From the NCBI GenBank assembly GCA_938074515.1, contig CALJFV010000019.1, positions 1-16,170 on the forward strand: a stretch of DNA of 16,170 nt, read 5' to 3'. Each line of letters begins with the position of its first letter. The first letter of the stretch is position 1. Positions 8,417 through 15,056 of this stretch are shown piece after piece. The stretch comes from an uncultured Flavobacteriaceae bacterium. Lineage in GTDB: Bacteria > Bacteroidota > Bacteroidia > Flavobacteriales > Flavobacteriaceae. Under the pieces are notes generated by a model. The model did not search any database, was not told where the DNA came from, and saw nothing but the letters and a program-made list of their open reading frames with translations. The position numbers and the translations under genes were made by a program.

Positions 8417-9715
8417 ATGACCAAAAAACCAAAACTCTCATTCTGGGACATCTGGAATATGAATGTCGGCTTCTTAGGCATTCAATTTAGCTTCGGACTA
8501 CAACAAACAGCAATCAATCCAATATTTTCATTTTTAGGAGCCCTCCCCGAAGAACTGCCTATTTTAAACCTAGCGGGGCCTGTCACAGGGCTGCTGGTTC
8601 AACCAATCATTGGGGCGCTTTCTGACAAGACCTGGTCTCCCAAATGGGGCCGCAGAAAACCGTATTTTCTTATCGGGGCCGTCATTGGCAGTCTCTGTCT
8701 TTTTGCCTTCCCTTACAGTCCTAGTTTGTGGTTCGCCGTGGGATTACTTTGGATCCTAGATGTGGGAAACAACATGGCTATGGAGCCATACCGTGCCTTC
8801 GTCGGGGATAAGTTACCTGAAAAACAACTCACCATGGGGTATCAAATGCAGAGTCTTTTTGTTGGTGCAGGTATCGTATTGGCCAATGCGTCGATTTTTA
8901 TTTTTCAAGATTGGTTTGCCGATGCTTCAGGAGTCACTAATGAGGGAATACCAACTTGGCTTTATTACTCCTTCTTCTTGGGAGCCATACTCTCTGTAGT
9001 CACGATTTTGTGGTCTGTTTTAAAAACTCCAGAAATACCTCCAACAGAGCAAGAGCTTAAGGCTTTGGAATCGGAGCGAAAGGAACCTTTTTTGACCAGA
9101 CTAAAAACCCCTTTTAATGAAATCGCATCAGCGGTAAAGCTCATGCCAAAATTTATGTGGCAACTTTCGGGAGTTTATCTTTTTCAATGGTATGCCCTAT
9201 TTATATACTGGCAATACATTACGCCACTTTTTCAAGAATCAATGGGGTATGACGGAGCTCAAGCTTTAGGTCAAGCTGCGAAAATGAGCACGACCTATAA
9301 CATCACTACGATCATTGTAGCGCTATTACTCGTCCCCATTACGATGCGCTTTGGAGGAAAGAAAACCTATGCAGGAAGCTTGTTTGGAACGGGGGCAGCA
9401 CTTTTGGTTATTCCTTTTATCACGGATCCAATTACCGTGTTGTTTCCAATGATTTTATTTGGAATAGGTTGGGCCGCGATGATGGGGATTCCATACAGCA
9501 TGGTGTCAAAAATTGTTCCGCAAGAACGTCGCGGAGTTTATATGGGGATTTTAAATATGATGATTGTTATCCCTATGGGTATTGAAACCGTGACCTTTGG
9601 ACCGATTATGAAGTACGCTCTCGGGGGCAGTGCCATAAACGCCATACTCTTTGGGGGTGTTTTCTTTATTATAGCCGCAATTTTAGCCTTGAGACTGAAG
9701 CCAAAAGCAAAATAA
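8417..9715 (+). CDS. MFS sugar transporter (SLC45/sucrose-maltose type)
   Basis: 432 residues, about 12 hydrophobic segments, inner membrane. The N-terminus (WDIWNMNVGFLGIQFSFGLQQT) and the loop 2-3 signature at residues 66-81 (GALSDKTWSPKWGRRK) are typical of the glycoside/proton symporter-like MFS group related to plant and animal SLC45 sucrose carriers. The MEPYRAFVGD stretch near residues 121-130 also fits that group. The expected role is proton-coupled uptake of a mono- or disaccharide. The start ATG at 8417 gives the conserved N-terminus and follows a purine-rich AAAAAAAGACC. It is the first gene of a cluster with a fructokinase-like kinase 19 bp downstream, which favours sucrose or fructose as substrate, though this is inferred. 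A LacI-type operator upstream suggests substrate-induced expression. Confidence 0.88.
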   Translation: MTKKPKLSFWDIWNMNVGFLGIQFSFGLQQTAINPIFSFLGALPEELPILNLAGPVTGLLVQPIIGALSDKTWSPKWGRRKPYFLIGAVIGSLCLFAFPYSPSLWFAVGLLWILDVGNNMAMEPYRAFVGDKLPEKQLTMGYQMQSLFVGAGIVLANASIFIFQDWFADASGVTNEGIPTWLYYSFFLGAILSVVTILWSVLKTPEIPPTEQELKALESERKEPFLTRLKTPFNEIASAVKLMPKFMWQLSGVYLFQWYALFIYWQYITPLFQESMGYDGAQALGQAAKMSTTYNITTIIVALLLVPITMRFGGKKTYAGSLFGTGAALLVIPFITDPITVLFPMILFGIGWAAMMGIPYSMVSKIVPQERRGVYMGILNMMIVIPMGIETVTFGPIMKYALGGSAINAILFGGVFFIIAAILALRLKPKAK

Positions 9716-9734
9716 ACCATATCCTATTTTTTTA

Positions 9735-10700
9735 ATGAATGCACCATCAGGAATTACTCTGAGCAATAGTCTTACAACAGACTTAATCTGTGTGGGGGAG
9801 ACTTTAATTGATTTTATTGGAACCCAAATAGAAGCCCCAATTAGTGAAACCAAAGATTATCATCGATATCTTGGAGGTTCTCCAACAAATGTCGCCATGA
9901 ATATGGCTCGATTAGGCATGAATGTAGCGATGATCTCAAGTGTTGGCGATGATGGTTTTGGTGATTATATGCTCAGTCGGTTTGAAGAAGCCGGGATAGA
10001 TACCCAGTATGTCTATCGCGCCCCGCAGACACCGAGTACCGTTATTTTTATCAATAACACTTCGGGTACGCCAGAATTTATCGCCTATCGCGGTGCGGAT
10101 AAAGAAATTTTTTCCAATCAAATCCCTGAAACCCTGTTGAATTCATGTAAAATTTATCACACAACATGTTTTGCCTTAAGTGCAGAGCCTGCAAGAGAAA
10201 CAATACTTTCAGCGGCAGAGCGTGCCGCACAACAGGGTGTAAAACTCAGTATTGACATTAATTACAGTGAAAAAATATGGCCAGATCGCGTCCAGGCGAC
10301 GGAAGCCATTGCGCGCTATTGCAAACACCGCCCTTTGGTGAAAATTAGCCAAGATGATGTGGATCGTCTCCTGGGTCCTGGTTTAAGCCACCAGGAGGTT
10401 TTTGAATACCTTCATGGACTGGGCGCGCAAACCATCTGCTTTACTTTAGGTAAGGATGGGGCTAAACTGAGTATTCAAGGTCAAGACGTGATTCAACTCT
10501 CCGCCCTTAAAGTGGAAAAAATAATGGATGCGACAGGGGCGGGCGACGCCTTCTGGAGCGGATTTCTTTATGGACATATTAAGGGTCAAAAGCCAGAAAA
10601 GTGTTTATCTACCGCACTTCAAATGGCAGCCATCAAACTACAAAATGTCGGGCGAATTCCCGATTACGCCGATGTTATTTCAGACATTTTAAATGATTAA
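9735..10700 (+). CDS. PfkB-family carbohydrate kinase, fructokinase-like
   Basis: 321 residues, the usual size for ribokinase/fructokinase enzymes; cytoplasmic. PfkB signature 1 is at about residues 47-61 (GGSPTNVAMNMARLG). Signature 2 is at about 265-280 (DATGAGDAFWSGFLYG), with catalytic base Asp271 and the GAG anion hole. The N-terminal strand DLICVGETLIDFIG and the SIDINYSEKIWPD segment (residues 172-184) resemble fructokinases rather than ribokinases or adenosine kinases. The reaction would be ATP-dependent phosphorylation of fructose (or a related keto sugar) to the 6-phosphate. It lies between two sugar transporters, so it probably traps the imported sugar. Related PfkB members acting on 2-keto-3-deoxygluconate or other sugars cannot be excluded by eye. 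Confidence 0.85.
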   Translation: MNAPSGITLSNSLTTDLICVGETLIDFIGTQIEAPISETKDYHRYLGGSPTNVAMNMARLGMNVAMISSVGDDGFGDYMLSRFEEAGIDTQYVYRAPQTPSTVIFINNTSGTPEFIAYRGADKEIFSNQIPETLLNSCKIYHTTCFALSAEPARETILSAAERAAQQGVKLSIDINYSEKIWPDRVQATEAIARYCKHRPLVKISQDDVDRLLGPGLSHQEVFEYLHGLGAQTICFTLGKDGAKLSIQGQDVIQLSALKVEKIMDATGAGDAFWSGFLYGHIKGQKPEKCLSTALQMAAIKLQNVGRIPDYADVISDILND

Positions 10701-10730
10701 CTTTAACAACTAACTCCTAAAATACAACCC

Positions 10731-12380
10731 ATGACCATCATTTCATTTATCGCATTTACCGCCCTAGTGGCCCTTATTGCCTATCTCGCCTCGAGAAAAA
10801 CAGATGAAAAGAGCGCCGATGGGTATTTTTTAGGGGGACGCAGTCTGACCGCTGGCGTTATTGCTGGCTCTTTGCTCTTGACCAATTTATCGACCGAGCA
10901 AATCGTGGGGCTCAATGGATCAGCCTACGAAAGCGGCCTATCTGTTATGGCTTGGGAAAGTCTAGCGGCAATTGCCATGGTTGTGACCGCATTGTTTTTG
11001 TTGCCGAGATATCTCAAAGGAGGGCTCACCACAGTGCCTCAGTTTTTGGCCAATAGATTCGACACGACCACCAAAACCATTACCTCAGCTCTTTTTTTAA
11101 CCGGCTATGTTGTTGTTTTACTCCCCGTGATTTTATATTCTGGCTCCGTTGCTATTAGTGGTATGTTTGACATACCGGAAGCCTTTGGCGTATCAGATAC
11201 TCAAGCGATTTATCTCTGTGTCTGGGGTATCGGACTCGTTGGCTCAATTTATGCTGTATTTGGGGGTCTAAAGGCTGTGGCTGTCTCAGACACCATTAAT
11301 GCCATTGGTCTTTTGATTGGCGGATTACTCATCCCTGTATTGGGCCTCATGGCTATCGGAGATGGCAGTGTAATGGATGGGCTATCGGTTTTGGCGGCAG
11401 AACATCCTGAAAAATTAAAATCAATGGGGGAACGTACGGACCCGGTTCCATTTTACACAATATTTACAGGGATGATGTTGGTTCAGCTTTTTTATTGGGG
11501 GACAAATCAACAAATTATACAACGGGCTTTAGCGGCTAAAAACTTAGAAGAAGGTCAAAAAGGTTTGCTTTTGGGTTCGTTTATAAAAATCCTCGGCCCA
11601 ATCATTGTGGTGCTTCCGGGAATTATTGCTTATCATATGTTTCCCAACCTTACGGCAGTAGATCAAGCCTATCCCCAACTGGTCTCTGCAGTGCTTCCCC
11701 CTGCCTTACTTGGATTTTTTGCTGCAGTTATCTTCGGCGCCATCTTAAGCTCATTTAACAGTGTGTTGAATAGCTCGGTGACTTTGTTCGGTATTGACAT
11801 TTATAAACAACACATTAACCCTGGAGCTGATGAGGCGACTGTGGTCAATAAAGGAAAACTATTTGGAATCGCTTTGGCCATTGGCGCAATGATTATCGCT
11901 CCATTTATTGCTAATGCAGGAAGCCTATTTGACTATCTTCAAGAAATCAACGGGATTTATTCTATTCCTATTTTAACGATTATCGTCGTTGGCTATGGTA
12001 CCAAAAGAGTTCCGGCCATCGCGGCAAAAATCGGCCTGCTATCGGGTTCTTTGTTATATATCTTAAGTCAATTCATTTTAAAACCTCATTTTGTGAATGA
12101 GGCTTTGGCCAAGGCAAAGGCAGAGGGTATTTCCGACCCTAGTGCACTCTCGATCATTGAATCTCAGGGGTATTTTGGATTGCATTTCCTCGATGTAATG
12201 GCAATACTCTTTGTTTTAAACGTGCTCATTATGCTGCTCATAGGGAAACTTTATCCGCGCAAAGAGGCCTATGTACAAGAGTATACAAAACAAGTGGATA
12301 TTCGACCCTGGGCCTATACCAAACCCATTGGGGCACTCATAGCCTTAACCGTTGCGGCCATATATATTTATTTTAAATAA
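10731..12380 (+). CDS. Sodium:solute symporter (SSS family, SglT/YidK-like)
   Basis: 549 residues with about 13-14 hydrophobic segments; inner membrane. Diagnostic features: the first-helix/loop pattern DGYFLGGRSLTAGVIAGSLLLTNLSTEQIVGLNG (residues about 30-63), the conserved SSS core YAVFGGLKAVAVSDTINAIG (174-193), and the later helix with AILSSFNSVLNSSVTLFGIDIY, whose Ser residues correspond to the sodium-2 site region in the family. These match the sugar-transporting branch of SSS (vSGLT/YidK). It would use the sodium gradient, consistent with a marine host. It starts 30 bp after the kinase and is probably the last gene of the transcript, because a 129-bp spacer follows. The sugar is inferred only from the kinase. 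Confidence 0.88.
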   Translation: MTIISFIAFTALVALIAYLASRKTDEKSADGYFLGGRSLTAGVIAGSLLLTNLSTEQIVGLNGSAYESGLSVMAWESLAAIAMVVTALFLLPRYLKGGLTTVPQFLANRFDTTTKTITSALFLTGYVVVLLPVILYSGSVAISGMFDIPEAFGVSDTQAIYLCVWGIGLVGSIYAVFGGLKAVAVSDTINAIGLLIGGLLIPVLGLMAIGDGSVMDGLSVLAAEHPEKLKSMGERTDPVPFYTIFTGMMLVQLFYWGTNQQIIQRALAAKNLEEGQKGLLLGSFIKILGPIIVVLPGIIAYHMFPNLTAVDQAYPQLVSAVLPPALLGFFAAVIFGAILSSFNSVLNSSVTLFGIDIYKQHINPGADEATVVNKGKLFGIALAIGAMIIAPFIANAGSLFDYLQEINGIYSIPILTIIVVGYGTKRVPAIAAKIGLLSGSLLYILSQFILKPHFVNEALAKAKAEGISDPSALSIIESQGYFGLHFLDVMAILFVLNVLIMLLIGKLYPRKEAYVQEYTKQVDIRPWAYTKPIGALIALTVAAIYIYFK

Positions 12381-12401
12381 ATCAAACTACCCTGTGCTCT
12401 T

Positions 12402-12419
12402 GCGTTAATTGGGCGTTAA
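12402..12419 (+). promoter_or_regulatory. Direct repeat GCGTTAA-N4-GCGTTAA (possible response-regulator box)
   Basis: Two identical heptamers at 12402-12408 and 12413-12419 are separated by TTGG, giving an 11-bp period. This 7-4-7 architecture is the one used by OmpR/PhoB-family winged-helix response regulators, but the heptamer sequence is not the E. coli pho-box consensus. It lies about 90 bp upstream of the first arsenosugar gene. A short inverted repeat (CCCTGT 12390-12395 and ACAGGG 12421-12426) brackets it. Could be chance in a 129-bp spacer. Confidence 0.3.
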
Positions 12420-12443
12420 AACAGGGACAAGTTCAGGGAAGTC

Positions 12444-12490
12444 TTGACAATGAAATTGTATCTTTAGGAACCTAAATCTGAATAGATTTA
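12444..12490 (+). promoter_or_regulatory. Putative promoter/operator region of the arsenosugar operon
   Basis: Three adjacent perfect short inverted repeats: ACAAT-GAA-ATTGT (12447-12459), TTTAGG-AA-CCTAAA (12463-12476) and TAAATCT-GAAT-AGATTTA (12473-12490); the last two share bases. A TATCTTTA at 12459-12466 matches 7 of 8 positions of the Bacteroidota -7 box TAnnTTTG, although no good -33 TTTG is placed upstream. The first gene starts at 12510, so these sites lie where a repressor such as an ArsR-type protein, or an RNA hairpin in the leader, could act. No regulator gene is visible in the window. Confidence 0.4.
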
Positions 12491-12509
12491 ATCGCAAAAA
12501 AATACATCT

Positions 12510-12839
12510 ATGTCTTATTACGACCCAAAAGATCTCAGAAAATTTGGACGGATTACTGAATGGAGTGAGTCCCTGGGAGAAAAATTTTTTGACTACTACA
12601 ACAGTGTTTTCAAAGATGGGGCATTAACCCCTAGAGAGAAATCACTTATTGCCCTTGCGGTTGCGCACACAGAGATGTGTCCGTATTGTATTGATGCCTA
12701 TACCAAAGATGGCTTAGAACGAGGGATCACCAAAGAAGAAATGATGGAGGCCGTCCATGTTGGTGCGGCTATAAAAAGCGGGGCCACCTTGGTCCATGGC
12801 GTTATGATGATGAATAAAGTCAATAAATTGGATTCATAA
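12510..12839 (+). CDS. Arsenosugar-associated CMD/AhpD-like protein
   Basis: 109 residues, a single carboxymuconolactone decarboxylase/AhpD-like domain, cytoplasmic. The redox motif is C57-P-Y-C60 in the sequence EMCPYCIDAYTKDGLERG. AhpD proteins usually have His four residues after the second Cys (CxxCxxxH); here that position is Tyr64, so classical alkylhydroperoxidase activity is doubtful. The C-terminal half (EAVHVGAAIKSGATLVHGVMMMNKV) is the usual CMD helix pair. This matches the 'peroxidase-like' small protein repeatedly found beside arsS. A dithiol role, such as reducing or handling a methylated arsenical or protecting ArsS, is an inference. It is the first gene of the operon, 6 bp before arsS. 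Confidence 0.85.
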   Translation: MSYYDPKDLRKFGRITEWSESLGEKFFDYYNSVFKDGALTPREKSLIALAVAHTEMCPYCIDAYTKDGLERGITKEEMMEAVHVGAAIKSGATLVHGVMMMNKVNKLDS

Positions 12840-12845
12840 GTTGTC

Positions 12846-13913
12846 ATGAGCCAAACCAAAGTCTTACAATCTCTTCATAAAAGACAAAGTCCGCTGGCAC
12901 AAACAGAGCGCCAACTCAAGATCTTAGAGGACGGTATTTTTGCCAATGGTGACGCACCTAAATTCGGTCACAAAATACAGCAAAGTCTCGGGGGGCCGTT
13001 AAAAACAGTGAACCTTGACATCCTTCAGGTGAACTTGGGCTATATGTGTAATCAGGTTTGCGCGCATTGTCATGTGGATGCAGGTCCTGATCGAAAAGAA
13101 ATCATGACAAAAGAAACCATGGAACACTGCCTCAAGGTCATGGAATCTAGCGCTGTAAAAACTTTAGACCTCACCGGGGGTGCCCCTGAGATGAATCCAA
13201 ACTTCCGTTGGTTTGTCACCCAGGCCAAAGCGCGTGGCGTGAATGAAATAATCGTCCGAAGTAACTTAACGATCATTGTTGCCAATAAAAAATACCACGA
13301 TTTACCTGAATTTTTTGCACAACAACAAGTTCATGTTGTAAGCAGCATGCCGCATTGGACCAAAGAAAAAACAGATCGTCAACGCGGCTCAGGTGTATTT
13401 GAAGATTCAATAAAGGCACTAAAAATGCTCAATGACGTAGGCTATGGTATGCCGGGAAGCTCCCTAACTCTTGATTTGGTTTACAATCCAAGTGGTGCTT
13501 TTTTGCCAGGAGACCAAGAAGCACTTTGCCAAGATTTCAAAGAGCGCTTGGATCAAAGCTTTGGCATTAAGTTTAATGGACTTTTTGCCCTGACCAATTT
13601 ACCTATATCTCGTTTTTTGGATTACCTCATCGCCTCAGATAATTATGAAGACTACATGTGGGCACTGGTCGAATCGTTCAATCCAGCTGCAGCTCAAGCG
13701 GTAATGTGTCTCAATACCTTATCCGTGTCATGGGAAGGGTATCTTTTTGATTGTGATTTCAATCAAATGTTACAAATGCCTATCAATGATTCCCGTCAAC
13801 ATATTGCTCAGTATCAAGACGACCTGATGCAAGGGCGTCTGATAAAAATTTCACAACACTGTTATGGCTGTACCGCAGGGGCCGGCAGTAGTTGTCAAGG
13901 TGCCGTAACATGA
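12846..13913 (+). CDS. arsS: Arsenosugar biosynthesis radical SAM enzyme ArsS
   Basis: 355 residues. The 4Fe-4S radical SAM motif is C68-x3-C72-x2-C75 (MCNQVCAHCHVDAGP), followed by the SAM-binding DLTGGAPEMNP at about 108-118. The C-terminal region from about residue 210 onward fits the DUF3641 extension of ArsS proteins, with further cysteines at C288, C303, C339, C342 and C350 (HCYGCTAGAGSSCQG). Family knowledge: ArsS cleaves SAM reductively and joins the 5'-deoxyadenosyl group to dimethylarsenite, giving 5'-deoxy-5'-dimethylarsinoyl-adenosine, the committed arsenosugar precursor. The full length is intact. Its stop overlaps the next start in an ATGA (13910-13913), indicating translational coupling. 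The downstream phosphorylase, glycosyltransferase and arsM strongly support the assignment. Confidence 0.93.
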   Translation: MSQTKVLQSLHKRQSPLAQTERQLKILEDGIFANGDAPKFGHKIQQSLGGPLKTVNLDILQVNLGYMCNQVCAHCHVDAGPDRKEIMTKETMEHCLKVMESSAVKTLDLTGGAPEMNPNFRWFVTQAKARGVNEIIVRSNLTIIVANKKYHDLPEFFAQQQVHVVSSMPHWTKEKTDRQRGSGVFEDSIKALKMLNDVGYGMPGSSLTLDLVYNPSGAFLPGDQEALCQDFKERLDQSFGIKFNGLFALTNLPISRFLDYLIASDNYEDYMWALVESFNPAAAQAVMCLNTLSVSWEGYLFDCDFNQMLQMPINDSRQHIAQYQDDLMQGRLIKISQHCYGCTAGAGSSCQGAVT

Positions 13914-14410
13914 AAAGACTTTTTCTCTTATTTAGCTTGTTCATATTGACACTACACTCGTGGAGTCAGAGCCCGATTGACAAAGCCTTAAAGCAATACA
14001 ATACCGGTATAATTCCTTATGTAACGACGTCTATAGCAGTCCAATGGCAACAAAAAGACAGCGCTGTTTTTTTAGATACGCGGGCTTTAGAAGAATATAA
14101 GGTATCGCATATCCAAGGTGCTCGGTTTGTGGGGTACCACGAGTTTGATGATGAGAAAATTAAATCGCTAAAGCTAGAACAGTCCACTCCGATTGTCGTT
14201 TATTGCTCTATTGGCGTTCGATCAGAACAAATTGGCATCAAACTTAAACAGTTAGGCTATAAAAATATATTCAACCTTTACGGCGGTATTTTTCTATGGT
14301 ATAATCAACGTAATCCGATTGTTGATTCAGACGAAAAACCCACACGTGCCATTCACGGCTATGACAAAAAATGGGCGCAATATATCGAAAATGGGCTGCC
14401 AACCTTTTGA
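13910..14410 (+). CDS. Exported rhodanese-domain protein of the arsenosugar operon
   Basis: I use ATG 13910 (166 residues), which overlaps the arsS stop as ATGA and begins directly with a signal peptide (MKRLFLLFSLFILTLHSWSQ), rather than the non-ATG in-frame codon at 13892. The predicted export places it in the periplasm. One rhodanese domain spans about residues 40-135: the FLDTRALEEYKVSHIQGARFVG segment, then the active loop C99-S-I-G-V-R-S, then GYKNIFNLYGGIFLW. The catalytic Cys99 is present, so sulfur transfer or thiol/arsenic chemistry is possible. A short tail with HGYDKKWAQYIENG follows. Rhodanese genes are often found in these clusters, but their role is not established. The compartment differs from that of the other pathway enzymes. 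Confidence 0.85.
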   Translation: MKRLFLLFSLFILTLHSWSQSPIDKALKQYNTGIIPYVTTSIAVQWQQKDSAVFLDTRALEEYKVSHIQGARFVGYHEFDDEKIKSLKLEQSTPIVVYCSIGVRSEQIGIKLKQLGYKNIFNLYGGIFLWYNQRNPIVDSDEKPTRAIHGYDKKWAQYIENGLPTF

Positions 14411-14444
14411 AGGTTAGAAGTAGTTTTTTGTTAAGACCTCAATC

Positions 14445-15056
14445 ATGAACCAGACCCGAGACAGCCATCTGATTATATTTTGTAAAAATCCAATATTAGG
14501 GCATTGCAAAACACGATTGGCGGCAAGCATTGGACCGGAAAAGGCCTTGGCGGTATACAAATTTCTGATGCAGCACACGGCAAATATCACCAAACAGGTT
14601 GCGGTAAAACGATTTGTTTATTACAGTGAAAAGAGCGAGCGTAATGATGCTTTTGACCCTGAGGTTTTTAATAAAGAGGTACAGTGTGGTGATAATCTAG
14701 GGTCACGAATGGCTAACGCCTTAAATACCGCCTTTGAACATGGGGCCAAAAAAGCAATTGTCATTGGCAGCGATTTGTACGACCTAACCCCAGAATTAAT
14801 TCTTCAGGCCTTTAAGGCCTTAGACACCCATAAAACAGTTATTGGACCTGCCCAAGATGGTGGTTATTATCTAATCGGAATGACCCAGATGAATTCAATT
14901 TTATTTGAGGATAAAAATTGGGGTAATTCGACCGTTTTAAGGGATACTTTAAGTAATTTGAAATCAGAATCACCATTTCTTCTCCCCATAAAAAACGATA
15001 TAGATCGAATAGAAGATTTATATCCTGAAGAAGTATTTAAACCCTTATTAAAATGA
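14445..15056 (+). CDS. Arsenosugar biosynthesis glycosyltransferase (DUF2064/TIGR04282 type)
   Basis: 203 residues, GT-A/nucleotidyltransferase-like fold, cytoplasmic. Conserved points: the N-terminal loop at 14-26 (KNPILGHCKTRLA), which matches the family's KxPxxGxVKTRLA phosphate-binding stretch; the GSDLYDLTPE motif at 108-117, in place of the more usual GTDCPDLT; and the GPAQDGGYYLIG motif at 134-145. A near C-terminal DIDRIEDL resembles the family's DVDTxEDL. Neighbouring arsS, the nucleoside phosphorylase and arsM point to the arsenosugar branch. The likely step is formation of the glycosidic bond between the arsenic-bearing ribose and an aglycone such as a glycerol unit, but donor and acceptor cannot be read from sequence. 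It begins 34 bp after the rhodanese gene and overlaps the next gene by ATGA. Confidence 0.9.
   Translation: MNQTRDSHLIIFCKNPILGHCKTRLAASIGPEKALAVYKFLMQHTANITKQVAVKRFVYYSEKSERNDAFDPEVFNKEVQCGDNLGSRMANALNTAFEHGAKKAIVIGSDLYDLTPELILQAFKALDTHKTVIGPAQDGGYYLIGMTQMNSILFEDKNWGNSTVLRDTLSNLKSESPFLLPIKNDIDRIEDLYPEEVFKPLLK

Noticed and set aside
8260..8481. Antisense small frame covering the MFS leader
   Set aside because: It overlaps the conserved MFS N-terminus, has no recognisable motif, and low-complexity residues reflect the A-rich leader.
12390..12426. CCCTGT...ACAGGG inverted repeat as a terminator of the sugar operon
   Set aside because: The stem is only 6 bp with a 25-nt loop and no T-run follows, so it is not a convincing intrinsic terminator.
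12444..12465. E. coli-type promoter starting with TTGACA
   Set aside because: The only -10-like element (TATCTTT) is 9 bp away instead of about 17, and Bacteroidota use a different consensus.
13892..13909. Upstream in-frame start for the rhodanese protein
   Set aside because: Not an ATG, lies inside arsS, and adds MSRCRN before a clean signal peptide; ATG 13910 with the ATGA overlap is preferred.
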